Assembly: GCF_024170285.1 (NCBI RefSeq)
Contig: NZ_JALJXV010000002.1
Location: 372,001-436,000, forward strand
Length of the DNA stretch: 64,000 nt
Origin: Natronocella acetinitrilica
GTDB taxonomy: Bacteria > Pseudomonadota > Gammaproteobacteria > Nitrococcales > Aquisalimonadaceae
Direction: 5' to 3'
The translations under genes were made by a program, and so were the position numbers. The notes under the pieces were generated by a model. It was not told where the DNA came from. It worked only from the letters and a program-made list of their open reading frames with translations, and ran no database searches. This document shows positions 44,666 to 53,662 of the stretch, piece by piece. Positions within the stretch are counted from its first letter, which is position 1, and each line of letters begins with the position of its first letter.

Positions 44666-46225
44666 TCAGCCCCCAGTTCGTCGCAGAAAAAGCAGGCGAC
44701 CCAGCCCCAGGAGGCCGAGCAATACCAGGCCGAGGCCGCCGAACGCGCCGCCGCCGACTGCCGAGCCACTGCCGCCACCACCGATGGGGTTGGGCCCGCC
44801 GTTGTCCGGCCCCACGCCGTTGCCGCCATTGCCATTGCCGCCATCATCCGGCGGCGGCTCGAAGAAAGTCCGGCTTACCATCATGCGGTTCGTGCGGTTC
44901 GGGTTCTGCGCGAAACCGGCCAGGGCGATGCCGACCGCATTGTCGCCGTAGGCAACGGCAGCCAGACCACCGGAGGCAGTCTCCGGTGAGATGTCGCGGT
45001 AAAGCTGGCCGTCATCCAACTGCACGAAATCGCCATCCTGATCATTGCCGAAACGGGTGATGAGCAGGCTGGTGCCGGTGTCCGCCCCCGTTTGCCCGGC
45101 GCCCACCACGGCGATATCGCCATTGCCCAGCACGGCGATGTCGCGACCTTGGGCGAACTGCCCTCCGGGCAGAAGCTGGACCCGGGACTGGCCGCCCAGA
45201 ACCCCGGGTTCGTCATTCGTGGCGCCTGTATCCGCGTCGATGACGCCCAGGGAGCCCGGCCCGTCGGCTCCGGCGCCGTAGTTCGCCGTTCCGCTGTAGA
45301 TGATCATGTCGCCCCGCAGTGCCAGGGCATAGATCACCGCATTGACAACATCTGCCTCGTCGAATTGGCCGAGAATGTAGACTTCGCCGTTCTCGCCGAA
45401 ATCGGCCACGGGTTCGCCGGCGGAATCCAGTTGCACGATGAAGTCCCCCCGCAGAGTCCCGGCGCGATCGAAAACCACCTCGGTTCCCTGCTGCGCGGCA
45501 CCGCCGGCGATAATGCCGTTGCCGTCACGCAGCGTCACGGCGTTGAAGTCACTGGATACAACGGCGGCCGCCGGACCGGACCAGACGCCGTCATCGGCGA
45601 ATGAGTCATCCGGTGTCCCATCGGGCAGCACCCGCCACACGGCGGCCCGGCTCCGCTCAACCGCGAAATCGCGACGACCCACCAGCACGATACGGCCGGC
45701 GGCATCCAGCGCTGCGGCCGCCACGCGGTCGGCAGCGGCACCGTCCGACACATCGAGAATGGCCCCGCCATTGATGCCGAAGGCGGTGTCGAGCTCCCCG
45801 CCCTGGCTATAGCGCAGGATGGCAATCCGGTCCGGCGCTGACGCAGTGGCGATAACGAACAGCCCACCGTCATCATCGTCGAGCACCAGCACTGGCGTGC
45901 CCGCGGTCAAGGCCACACCGGCTATATCGGAGAAATCGGTCAGTACGAGTCCGTCAGCGCCGAAGTCGGTGTCGAGTGCCCCGTCAGCGGTATATCGCAG
46001 CAGCGCCGCGGCGGGGGCGAACTGCTGCTCCGCCCGTCCGGCGATGAGCACATCCGGTGACGTGCCGCCACCCAGCGTCAAGACGCTCATGGCAATGCTC
46101 GCCCGACCGTCCTCGCCCACATCCGCAATGACAGCACCAGTTGAATCGGGGCCAAAGTTGAGTTGGGCGTAAGCGAACGCCGGGAACAGTGCGAGTACAG
46201 TGATCAGTAGCGTGCGGATAGACAT
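44666..46225 (-). CDS. Exported delta-60 repeat protein with GlyGly-CTERM-like sorting tail
   Basis: ATG 46225 has a GGAGGG site eight bases upstream. The 519-residue product has a signal peptide (cleavage near residue 20, after FAYA). Its body carries delta-60-type repeats (LLRYTADGALDTDFGADGLV, ILRYSQGGELDTAFGINGGA, VWRVLPDGTPDDSFADDGVW), which probably form a beta-propeller. A Gly/Asn/Pro-rich linker leads to GGGGSGSAVGGGAFGG, a hydrophobic stretch and FLRRTGG, the layout of rhombosortase (GlyGly-CTERM) substrates. It is likely surface-attached. The ligand is unknown. Confidence 0.83.
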   Translation of the reverse strand: MSIRTLLITVLALFPAFAYAQLNFGPDSTGAVIADVGEDGRASIAMSVLTLGGGTSPDVLIAGRAEQQFAPAAALLRYTADGALDTDFGADGLVLTDFSDIAGVALTAGTPVLVLDDDDGGLFVIATASAPDRIAILRYSQGGELDTAFGINGGAILDVSDGAAADRVAAAALDAAGRIVLVGRRDFAVERSRAAVWRVLPDGTPDDSFADDGVWSGPAAAVVSSDFNAVTLRDGNGIIAGGAAQQGTEVVFDRAGTLRGDFIVQLDSAGEPVADFGENGEVYILGQFDEADVVNAVIYALALRGDMIIYSGTANYGAGADGPGSLGVIDADTGATNDEPGVLGGQSRVQLLPGGQFAQGRDIAVLGNGDIAVVGAGQTGADTGTSLLITRFGNDQDGDFVQLDDGQLYRDISPETASGGLAAVAYGDNAVGIALAGFAQNPNRTNRMMVSRTFFEPPPDDGGNGNGGNGVGPDNGGPNPIGGGGSGSAVGGGAFGGLGLVLLGLLGLGRLLFLRRTGG

Positions 46226-46252
46226 GGCGATGGCCCTCCTTGCCGGCAAATC

Positions 46253-46319
46253 GTGACTCCCGAGAGCAGCTTAGCCGCCGAGAGGCGCATGGGCCATGGT
46301 CCGCCCGCCGGGGAGTCAC
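46253..46319. terminator. Inverted repeat between surface-protein and sulfotransferase genes (possible terminator)
   Basis: GTGACTCCC at 46253-46261 pairs with GGGAGTCAC at 46311-46319 across a GC-rich 49-base loop that has its own small inverted repeats. It lies just downstream of the leftward sulfotransferase gene (stop 46352). No T-run is present, so factor-independent termination is doubtful. Confidence 0.3.
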
Positions 46320-46351
46320 GTTCGCAGGACGAGCGGTCGGCGTATCCGGGC

Positions 46352-47224
46352 TCAGGGACCATAGCCGTGGGCCTCAAGGGCCGGCGCGACGCCGGCGGCG
46401 AAATCCCGCAGGCCCGAATCACCACGATACGCATAGGCCCGGTCAGGCCGGTAGCGCGCCGCCTCCTCCGCCAATGCGTCGTCAGAGACATCCAGCCCGC
46501 AGAAGTCCAGAACCCGTCGCAGATGCTCCTCCGGCGACTCCAGCAGGGTCTCGTAGCGCAGTTCCATCGCCCGCTCGGGGCCCAGGGCGCGCACATGCTC
46601 CGATGCCCGTCCGGTGTACTCCGACCACAGGTCCAGCCCACCCTGCAGTTCACCGACCCGGGGCGAATGGGCGAAGCCGCTGCGCTTGGGCGCGAAGGGG
46701 TTGTTCAGGTAGCGCGCCCGGGCTGCCTGGAAGCGGCCGATGGACGCGGACACCGCCTGCTCCCGGCGAACGCGCAGGCTTTGGGCCACGTCCACACCGT
46801 GGCGCAGGATGTGCAGCACCCGGGAATCGGGAAATACGTCCAGCCAGATGGGCAGGGTGAAGCTGTTGCGCGGGTCCTTCCAGCCCCAGGGCTCAGAAAG
46901 CTCATGCATGGAGCGGTGCCGCAGCCAGCGCTTGAGGCCAAGATAACCAATACTTGCCGGGCCGCGGGTGATACCGGCGACATAATCCGTGACCGCCCGT
47001 CGCACCGTTGCATCCGTGAGCAGCGCATCGAAGCCCAGCGGCCGCTCCCAGGTGGCGCTCGCCTGGCGGAACAGCCACTCGTTGATGGCGTTGGTCCAGC
47101 GGCATTCCTCGTTACGGGTGGTGCCCCGCCCCATGAAAAAGCCGAAGCCCTGCATGGTGCGGGTGAGCATGCTGGTGCCGGCACGATGCATGCCGATAAT
47201 AATGACGGGCGGGCGGGCGCTCAT
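46352..47224 (-). CDS. Sulfotransferase (surface-glycan type)
   Basis: ATG 47224 gives 290 residues; a TTG three codons earlier is less likely. The 5'-phosphosulfate-binding loop reads VIIIGMHRAGTSMLTRTMQG and the 3'-phosphate-binding region includes HILRHGVDVAQSLRVRRE. PAPS would be the donor; the acceptor is unknown but the locus suggests a polysaccharide. It is divergent from the sulfotransferase at 47319, leaving 94 bases for promoters. It differs in sequence from the other five sulfotransferases in this locus. Confidence 0.88.
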   Translation of the reverse strand: MSARPPVIIIGMHRAGTSMLTRTMQGFGFFMGRGTTRNEECRWTNAINEWLFRQASATWERPLGFDALLTDATVRRAVTDYVAGITRGPASIGYLGLKRWLRHRSMHELSEPWGWKDPRNSFTLPIWLDVFPDSRVLHILRHGVDVAQSLRVRREQAVSASIGRFQAARARYLNNPFAPKRSGFAHSPRVGELQGGLDLWSEYTGRASEHVRALGPERAMELRYETLLESPEEHLRRVLDFCGLDVSDDALAEEAARYRPDRAYAYRGDSGLRDFAAGVAPALEAHGYGP

Positions 47225-47318
47225 GGCGGGCAAGTTACCGCATTTTCATCAATAACAGTAAGCGAAGGCACGGCCAGACGCTTGACACCATGACCGCCGC
47301 TGCCGAGACTCGCGCGCA

Positions 47319-48059
47319 ATGATTATCTGTCACAGCCATCGCTTCATTTTCGTGAAGACGCGCAAGACCGCCGGCAGCAGCGCCGAGATTGCGCTGTCCC
47401 GCGCCTGCGGGCCGGGTGACTGCGTGACGCGCTTGAGCGAGGACAGGGGCGAAGAGGCATTGCGGCAGCAGGAGAGTGGGTTCGGCCCTGCCAACCATCA
47501 CAAGCCGCTGCTCGCCCATCGCGGCTTAAAGGAGTGGAAGCGCCTTTTGTTGCGCGGGCAACGGGCCGAGTATGGCTACCACACAACCGCCGCCGAGATC
47601 CGCACCATCGTGGGCCACCAGTGCTGGCGTGACTACTTCACCTTCACCATCGAGCGCGACCCCTGGGACCGTGCCCTGTCCCGCTACTTCTGGCAGAAGC
47701 AGCGCTGGGAAGAAAAGCCCCGGGACAGTGAATTCCCCGGCATCAGTGACTACCTGGTCTGGCTCGAGACCCACAAACCGCACTGGCTCAGCAACTGGGG
47801 CCACTACGCAATCAGCGACACCGTCGCCGTGGACCGCATCCTGCGCTACGAGAACCTGTCGGCCGAACTCGAGGAAGTCCGCCAGCACCTGGGCGTCGAG
47901 GCTTCGTTCAAACTGCCCGAAAAGCGGGCCAAGGGCGGGTTCCGGCCCAGGCGACAGCCTTACACCGAACTCCTGAGCGACGCGGATCGGGAGCGCATTG
48001 CGCGGGTCTGCCGGCGGGAGATCGAAACGCTTGGTTACCAGTACGGGGAACTCGCTTGA
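47319..48059 (+). CDS. Sulfotransferase family 2-type protein
   Basis: The 246-residue product opens IICHSHRFIFVKTRKTAGSS; the KTRKTAGSS segment is the PAPS 5'-phosphosulfate loop. FTIERDPWDRALSRYFWQKQ supplies the 3'-phosphate Arg/Ser motif. It is the first gene of a tightly packed plus-strand operon: its stop overlaps the next start (TTGA). It resembles the 55456-56205 protein in its opening and overall plan, so the two are probably paralogues. The substrate is inferred to be a surface glycan. Confidence 0.88.
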   Translation: MIICHSHRFIFVKTRKTAGSSAEIALSRACGPGDCVTRLSEDRGEEALRQQESGFGPANHHKPLLAHRGLKEWKRLLLRGQRAEYGYHTTAAEIRTIVGHQCWRDYFTFTIERDPWDRALSRYFWQKQRWEEKPRDSEFPGISDYLVWLETHKPHWLSNWGHYAISDTVAVDRILRYENLSAELEEVRQHLGVEASFKLPEKRAKGGFRPRRQPYTELLSDADRERIARVCRREIETLGYQYGELA

Positions 48060-49426
48060 ACGCACCGGACCACCGCAGCGACGAGGGCAAGCTGGCGTAC
48101 GTCGCCATCGCGTCGATTTACCTGTTTGCGTTCTTCGCGCCCCGCAGCATCGCCATCGGCCAACTCTCCCAGCTTGTCATGCTGATTGTGGCGGTGGTGT
48201 TCGCGCTGCGCTATCGCGACGCGATACTGCGCGCGCCGATCCTCTGGCTGGGTGGGGCCTACGTGATCTACGTGCTGGCACGCGGGCTCTGGGCTGCGCT
48301 GATCGGCCAGCCGGAACTCGCCTCCGAGCACCTGGACGGCACCAGTAGCTGGGTGCGGGCCATCGCCCTGCCCATTGTCATACTCGGTCTTGCCCTGCTG
48401 GCCACCGGCAACTGGGTGCGCCACGCCATCGGCGCATTGATTGCGGTGGCCGCCGGCCTGCTGCTGTTCGAGGTGTTGCCGGCCTGGTCCTGGGGCGAAT
48501 TTCAGGACGCCCTCACCGGCCGACGGCGCTTCATCTTCGGGCTCGGGCACAGCCGGTCCGGCTTCATCATGGCTGCGGGGCTGGTTGCGTTGCTGGCCTT
48601 CATGCCGCTGATCATCGGGCGCTGGCCGGACAAGGGCGGCACGCTGATGAAGGGGCTCACCGGGCTGCGCGTGGCGCTTTGGGCGGTGCTGGTGATCGCG
48701 CTGCTGCTGGCGGAATTCGTCACCAAGACGCGCACCACCTGGCTGGCGCTGATGGTGGCACTGCTGGCGCTGGGCGTAGTGGCCGCCTGGCATTATCGGG
48801 ACCACTTGCTGCGCAAGGGGACGCTGATCGCGCTCGCCTGCGCGGCCATCGTGCTGGGCCTTGCCCTCACCCAGGTCTGGGGCGAACTTGAGCGGCGAGC
48901 CACAGACCGGGCGGAGGCCATCCAGCAGATCCTGACCATGGAAAGCCTGGACGACGCCTTCGAAATGGACGACGCCAACGTCGGCGCACGCATGGCCTAC
49001 AAGGTGTTCGCCATCACACTGTGGATGGAGCGGCCGCTGGTGGGCCATGGCCCGGCGGACCCCTACTACCTGATGCAGGAGCGGCCGCTGCCCCCCGTGC
49101 TGGAAGGGCGCTCCGGCCACTTCCATGACGCCCACGTGGAGGCCCTCTCCCGACTTGGCCTGACGGGCTGGTTGCTGATAATGGCGTTCCTCGCCTTGCT
49201 GGTGATCGAGGCCCTGCGCCGACTGGGCCGGCCGGACACGGGGGATCGCCGGGTGCACATGCTGGCGCTCACTGGCATTAGCTTCACTGCGCTGCTGCTG
49301 GTCTGGATGCTGGGCACGCACCAGTTGACCCGCTTCCAGTCGGTGCACATCTATGCGCCGTTCCTCGCGCCCATGTGCGCCGCCCTCTTCCTGCGCCGGC
49401 TGAAGCCCCGGCGCGAGGCTCGCTGA
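48056..49426 (+). CDS. O-antigen ligase / polymerase family membrane protein (Wzy_C)
   Basis: The start is TTG 48056 in a four-base overlap with the preceding stop, with GGGGAA upstream. The 456-residue protein has about eleven transmembrane segments and a large periplasmic loop between about residues 270 and 360. The RRRFIFGLGHSRSGFIMAAG region followed by long hydrophobic helices and GHGPADPYYLMQE is typical of the Wzy_C superfamily. It should polymerise or ligate glycan at the periplasmic face of the inner membrane. Polymerase and ligase cannot be told apart from sequence. Confidence 0.88.
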   Translation: MNAPDHRSDEGKLAYVAIASIYLFAFFAPRSIAIGQLSQLVMLIVAVVFALRYRDAILRAPILWLGGAYVIYVLARGLWAALIGQPELASEHLDGTSSWVRAIALPIVILGLALLATGNWVRHAIGALIAVAAGLLLFEVLPAWSWGEFQDALTGRRRFIFGLGHSRSGFIMAAGLVALLAFMPLIIGRWPDKGGTLMKGLTGLRVALWAVLVIALLLAEFVTKTRTTWLALMVALLALGVVAAWHYRDHLLRKGTLIALACAAIVLGLALTQVWGELERRATDRAEAIQQILTMESLDDAFEMDDANVGARMAYKVFAITLWMERPLVGHGPADPYYLMQERPLPPVLEGRSGHFHDAHVEALSRLGLTGWLLIMAFLALLVIEALRRLGRPDTGDRRVHMLALTGISFTALLLVWMLGTHQLTRFQSVHIYAPFLAPMCAALFLRRLKPRREAR

Positions 49427-49432
49427 ACCGCC

Positions 49433-50557
49433 ATGGTGGATATCGCGATTTTCGGCATGTTTCGACCCTGGGGCGGCACCTATCGCCGCCTGATGAACCA
49501 GATCCATGTCTGGACGCAGCAGGGCTGGCGCATTGAACTCGTCACCTTCCGCGACGGCGAGATGTTCTACCCGGACGAAATGCCCGACTCGGTGCGCTGC
49601 GTGCACCTGGGCACCCGTGGCAAGTTCACCACCACCCTGGCGCTGTGGCGCTACCTGCGCCGCGAGCAGCCCCGTGTCATCCTCTCGGTGAATCACATCA
49701 GCAACGTGATCCTGGCGCAGACCGGCTTTCTGCCGGACACCGGAGTGAAACGCTTTCTCAGCGTCCCCAACACCTTCGGCGAATCGGAAAAGCTCGCCGA
49801 GGAGCCAAGGCGCCGGGAGCAGAAATTCAAGGAAATACGGCGGCTTTACCCTCGCTCCGATGGGGTGATCGCGGTCTCGGACGGCGTACGTGACGACCTG
49901 CTCAACACCGTCGGCCTCAAGGGCGTGACCGTGGAACGCATCTACAGCGGCTCGGTGGCACAGGTCACGCTGAACCGCGCCAAGGAGCCGGTGGATCACC
50001 CCTGGCTCACGGACAAGACCTGCCCCGTCATACTCTCCGCCGGCAGGCTGGTGCCGCAAAAGGACTACGCCACACTCATCCGTGCCTTCGCGAAGCTGCG
50101 CCAACGGCGGGAGGCCCGGCTGATCATTGTCGGCAAGGGGCGCGACCAGGAACAGCTCGAGGCGCTGGCGGGGGAACTCGGCGTTGCAGAGCACATGGAT
50201 CTGCCAGGCTTTGTTTCCAACCCCTACGCCTGGATGGCGCGGGCCGACGTGTTTGCCCTGTCCTCCCGGTGGGAAGGACTGGTGAACGCGGTGATGGAGG
50301 CCCTCGGCATCGGCACCCCCATTGTCTCCACCGACTGCCCCAGCGGCCCGCGGGAGATTCTGGCCGGCGGGCGCTATGGCATCCTCGTGCCCATGCGCGA
50401 CCCGGACGCCTTGGCCGATGGCATCGATCAAACCCTGCGCGGCGAAGTACCCCAGTTCGACCACAAGGAGGCCGTGAAGCCGTTCCGGGCCGAGACCGCC
50501 GCCCAGGCCTATCTCGATTTCTTCGGGCTGGACCAGCCAGCGGGGCCCCGCCGGTGA
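49433..50557 (+). CDS. Glycosyltransferase family 4-type
   Basis: The 374-residue GT-B protein has an N-terminal acceptor domain with FGMFRPWGGTYRRLMNQIHV and a C-terminal donor domain with ILSAGRLVPQKDYATLIRAF, LIIVGKGRDQEQLEALA and FALSSRWEGLVNAVMEALGI (the E-x7-E region). It starts six bases after the polymerase gene. Its C-terminal domain is close by eye to those at 52526 and 60025. Donor and acceptor sugars are unknown. Its stop overlaps the next start (GTGA). Confidence 0.93.
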   Translation: MVDIAIFGMFRPWGGTYRRLMNQIHVWTQQGWRIELVTFRDGEMFYPDEMPDSVRCVHLGTRGKFTTTLALWRYLRREQPRVILSVNHISNVILAQTGFLPDTGVKRFLSVPNTFGESEKLAEEPRRREQKFKEIRRLYPRSDGVIAVSDGVRDDLLNTVGLKGVTVERIYSGSVAQVTLNRAKEPVDHPWLTDKTCPVILSAGRLVPQKDYATLIRAFAKLRQRREARLIIVGKGRDQEQLEALAGELGVAEHMDLPGFVSNPYAWMARADVFALSSRWEGLVNAVMEALGIGTPIVSTDCPSGPREILAGGRYGILVPMRDPDALADGIDQTLRGEVPQFDHKEAVKPFRAETAAQAYLDFFGLDQPAGPRR

Positions 50558-51579
50558 TCCGCCTGCTGCGTCGCTGGAAGGCGCAGCGCAGCCTGCGCGG
50601 GCAGTTGCAGTGGCTGGAAGGCGATCTCATGGCCGGCGACTGGCGGCTCTACGACGACGTGGCGCTGTTGCCCGCAGCACCTGGGGGTGCTCCGGACGAT
50701 TACCAGCAGCAACTGCTGCGCAGCCTGGGCGGTTCTCACGCCGGCTATCGAATGCTGCGGCTACGGGGCGGCGAGCAATCAAGCTGCGATTTGCTGATCC
50801 CCCGGGGCGAGTGGACACTGCTCATGGACCGCGATCGCCGCTGGATGCTGCGGGTGGGCACCAGCGCCGAACGCGCCCGTCGCCTCGTGGACAACGCCGC
50901 CTGGCTGTCGCAGTCATTCCCCTGCCCACACATCGAACAGGCGACGGTTAGCGCGGAAGGCGCACACGCCGTCCGCGAGAGTTTCGCCGACGGCGTGCCC
51001 ATCCGTGATGCCGACGAGCACCACTGGGAGCCGGTGTACCGTCAGCTGCTGGCCGCCTGCACCCGCCATGCGGAGTATTGCGATGGCGTGTTCGACCTGT
51101 CCCACGCGATGGATGAACTCGCCCGCTGGAATCTCCCCGCCTGGCTGCAGCGGGCGCTGGAAGCCCACCGTGCGGGCATCGACGCGACGCTGGGCAACTG
51201 CCCGATGCTGCGTGCCCACGGCGACTGCCACAATGGCAACGTGTTCGCGCGGGCCGATGGCAACCTCCTCCTCATCGACCTGGAGCGCGCGCAGTCGATG
51301 CCATTCTTCTACGATGCACTGTCCCTGCTGCGCGGTACGGCGGCGGTGAACGGCCACTTGCGCCGGGCCTATCTTGACGGTGCCTACGACGGACCGCTGA
51401 CTGAACTCTGGGCTGCAGCCGGGCGTGAGTGGCATCCCTCGCACCGGGTGGCCGCCCTGCTCGCCATGCCTATCGCCCACGCCTTTCGCCCGCAATTCAG
51501 CGAGGCAGATTCCGCGAAACGACGTGACAAATTCATCAGTGCCTGCGAGAAAGTGCGGGAAGACTGCGGACTGGGGTAA
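50554..51579 (+). CDS. APH/LPS-kinase-like phosphotransferase
   Basis: GTG 50554 overlaps the glycosyltransferase stop by four bases. The 341-residue protein has a protein-kinase-like fold signature: the catalytic loop HGDCHNGNVFARADGN with the Asp base and Asn, then LLIDLERA in place of the usual DFD metal motif. The N-lobe is poorly conserved (TLLMDRDRRWMLRVGTSAER). It is likely to phosphorylate a sugar or lipid in the surface-glycan pathway. The Glu for Asp in the metal motif is worth noting; activity is uncertain. Confidence 0.8.
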   Translation: MIRLLRRWKAQRSLRGQLQWLEGDLMAGDWRLYDDVALLPAAPGGAPDDYQQQLLRSLGGSHAGYRMLRLRGGEQSSCDLLIPRGEWTLLMDRDRRWMLRVGTSAERARRLVDNAAWLSQSFPCPHIEQATVSAEGAHAVRESFADGVPIRDADEHHWEPVYRQLLAACTRHAEYCDGVFDLSHAMDELARWNLPAWLQRALEAHRAGIDATLGNCPMLRAHGDCHNGNVFARADGNLLLIDLERAQSMPFFYDALSLLRGTAAVNGHLRRAYLDGAYDGPLTELWAAAGREWHPSHRVAALLAMPIAHAFRPQFSEADSAKRRDKFISACEKVREDCGLG

Positions 51580-51582
51580 GGC

Positions 51583-52344
51583 ATGCGTCGCATCGAGTTG
51601 ATCGGGCCGCCCGGTGTGGGCAAAACCACCCTGCTGAGAGGGCTGGCTAAGCCGCTAGCCGGGCAAGGGCTTTCCATGGCCTCACCACGCTTGCTTGCCT
51701 TGTGGGCCTACCAGCGGCGCCACGGAATCTCCGGCCCCCGCCGCAGCCTGGAAGCCTGGCTGTACGAGGTAAAAGGCTTGCAGCGCTGGATGCGCCCGAA
51801 GCTGGAAAAAGAGCTGATCCGCCATGAGTTCCGCGCCCTGCGCGCTGCCGAGGCCCCCTGGCCCGCGTTCCTCGAACTGGCCTTGCAGCGCGGTCATGAA
51901 GCAGCAGACACACCCGCGCTGGCGCTGGAGCGGCTGCAGAGCTACATGAGCGGCGCGGCGGCGGCCCATGCCGCCGACCGGCTCGAAGGCGACGAGGTGA
52001 TCCCCTTTGACGAGGGGCTGGGCCAGCGCGGTGTGAGCCTTGGGCAGGGTGCCGATGCGGACGTGGTTCGCGAGTATTTCCGGCTGATGCCTGCGCCGGC
52101 AGCGGTTGTGTTCATCACCGCGCCGGCGGATGTCATTACCGAGCGCCTGCGACAGCGCAATCCGGCCGTGACCCGTTTCGAGGCCATGGTGGAACCGTCG
52201 CTGGAGATTTGCGAGCTGGCGGCCGCAGTCTGCGGCGACCGCGACATCCCGGTCATCAAGATCGATGCGACGCTGGGGCAGGATGAGGCCACGCGTCGGC
52301 TTGCGGAGGGGTTGGCGGGCGTGTTGGGCGGTCGGCATCTTTGA
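51583..52344 (+). CDS. P-loop kinase-like protein of the glycan operon
   Basis: The 253-residue protein starts three bases after the preceding stop. It opens with a P-loop, IELIGPPGVGKTTLLRGLAK. Later features are VIPFDEGLGQRGVSLGQG and VVFITAPADVITERLRQRNP, a LID-like Arg-rich segment as in small-molecule kinases. It could phosphorylate a nucleotide, an alcohol or a sugar; a PAPS-supplying kinase is possible but the family's Ser-containing motif is not evident. It is the last gene before a REP-like pair. Confidence 0.78.
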   Translation: MRRIELIGPPGVGKTTLLRGLAKPLAGQGLSMASPRLLALWAYQRRHGISGPRRSLEAWLYEVKGLQRWMRPKLEKELIRHEFRALRAAEAPWPAFLELALQRGHEAADTPALALERLQSYMSGAAAAHAADRLEGDEVIPFDEGLGQRGVSLGQGADADVVREYFRLMPAPAAVVFITAPADVITERLRQRNPAVTRFEAMVEPSLEICELAAAVCGDRDIPVIKIDATLGQDEATRRLAEGLAGVLGGRHL

Positions 52345-52356
52345 GGGATTGGTTGT

Positions 52357-52441
52357 GGTGCGTTACGGCCTTCGGCCTAACACACCCTACGGCGGGCAAT
52401 GCCTTCGGTAGGGTGTGTTAGCGCGCAGCGCGTAACGCACC
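52357..52441. repeat. REP-like palindrome pair (cluster C)
   Basis: Copies at 52357-52390 (+, CGGCCTTCGGCC core) and 52408-52441 (-, CGCGCAGCGCG core) face each other with 17 bases between. They lie just downstream of the operon ending at 52344. Together they could form a large cruciform or a transcript 3'-end structure. Confidence 0.9.
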
Positions 52442-52525
52442 GCGGCAGCGCACGAACATAGCCGCAACCACATCCAACTGCGTACCATACCAATTGCGGC
52501 CCATCACACACCGGAGACCTCCACC

Positions 52526-53662
52526 TTGACCCGACCCCGCCTCGCCATACTTGCCCCGTTCAAGGCCTGGGGGGGCATCGAGCGCAAGATCATGATTCTC
52601 TGCCACGAGTTCCTGGCGCTTGGGGTGCAGCCGCAACTCATCCTCACCCGGGGTGGAGTCGTGCCCTATCCCGATGAACTGCCCAAGGAAGTGGAGATTG
52701 TCGACCTCGGCAGCGGCGGCAAGCTCGACAGCGTGATGAAGCTCACCCGGTTCCTGAAGCATGAGCGGCCTGCCGCCCTGCTTACCGCCAAGGATCACTC
52801 CGCCAAGGTCGCCATCCTGTCCCGCATACTCAGCCGCACCGACGTGCCGATCTTCGTGAAAATCACCAACACGCTCAGTTTCACCCTCCGTCGCCCCATG
52901 AAGCGGCGAAGCGCCCGATGGCTTTACGGTTACGCGGATCGACTGATTGCCGTCTCCGGCGGCGTGCGGGACGATCTGATCGAGAACTTCGGCATCCCGC
53001 CCGAAAAGGTGCAGGTGATCTACAACCCCACGGTGACGCCCTCCATCGCAGAGCGCAAAACTCACCCGGTGGATCACCCCTGGCTGCAGGGCGACGGCCC
53101 CCCGGTCATCATCGGCGTCGGGCGGCTCACGCCGCAAAAGGACTTCCCCATGCTCATTCGCGCCTTTGCCAAGGTGCGCCAGCAGCGTGAAGCCCGCCTC
53201 ATCATCCTCGGCGACGGGCCCTTGCACGACGAATTGATCACCTGCGCACGAGAAGCCGGTGTCGGCGACGATGTGGACCTGCCCGGCTACGTCAGCGACC
53301 CCATCCCCTACCTGGCAAGGGGGTCGCTGTTCGCGCTGTCATCCCGCTACGAGGGACTGGCCAATGTGCTGATTGAGGCGCTGGCCGCGGGCCTGCCGGC
53401 GGTCGCCACGGACTGCCCGTCCGGCCCGATGGAGATCCTGCAGGCCGGGCGAATCGGGCCGCTGGTGACCGTGGGCGATGCGGATGCTTTGGCGCAGGCG
53501 ATGCTCGACACGCTGGACAACCCGCCCACACAGGAAACCCTGGCCCGCGGCCTCGACCGCTTTCGCAGTGACAAGGTTGCCCTGCAGTACCTGCAGGTGA
53601 TGGGTATCAAATCCAGCGGTGTTCAGGCAGCGGGTAACGGTTTATCCGGATCAGTCGAGTAG
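52526..53662 (+). CDS. Glycosyltransferase family 4-type
   Basis: The start is TTG 52526 with GGAG upstream. The 378-residue GT-B protein has LAPFKAWGGIERKIMILCHE (acceptor domain), GVGRLTPQKDFPMLIRAFAK, and FALSSRYEGLANVLIEALAA plus DCPSGPMEIL (donor domain). It resembles the proteins at 49433 and 60025, sharing the VDHPWL / EHPWY segment before the donor domain, so these are probably paralogues. The last 40 bases overlap the convergent sulfotransferase. Its sugar is unknown. Confidence 0.93.
   Translation: MTRPRLAILAPFKAWGGIERKIMILCHEFLALGVQPQLILTRGGVVPYPDELPKEVEIVDLGSGGKLDSVMKLTRFLKHERPAALLTAKDHSAKVAILSRILSRTDVPIFVKITNTLSFTLRRPMKRRSARWLYGYADRLIAVSGGVRDDLIENFGIPPEKVQVIYNPTVTPSIAERKTHPVDHPWLQGDGPPVIIGVGRLTPQKDFPMLIRAFAKVRQQREARLIILGDGPLHDELITCAREAGVGDDVDLPGYVSDPIPYLARGSLFALSSRYEGLANVLIEALAAGLPAVATDCPSGPMEILQAGRIGPLVTVGDADALAQAMLDTLDNPPTQETLARGLDRFRSDKVALQYLQVMGIKSSGVQAAGNGLSGSVE

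Noticed and set aside
48035-50464. Minus-strand 809-codon frame opposite the polymerase and glycosyltransferase genes
   Set aside because: His/Gln/Gly-rich antisense reading; the opposite strand has two well-supported genes with overlapping starts and stops.
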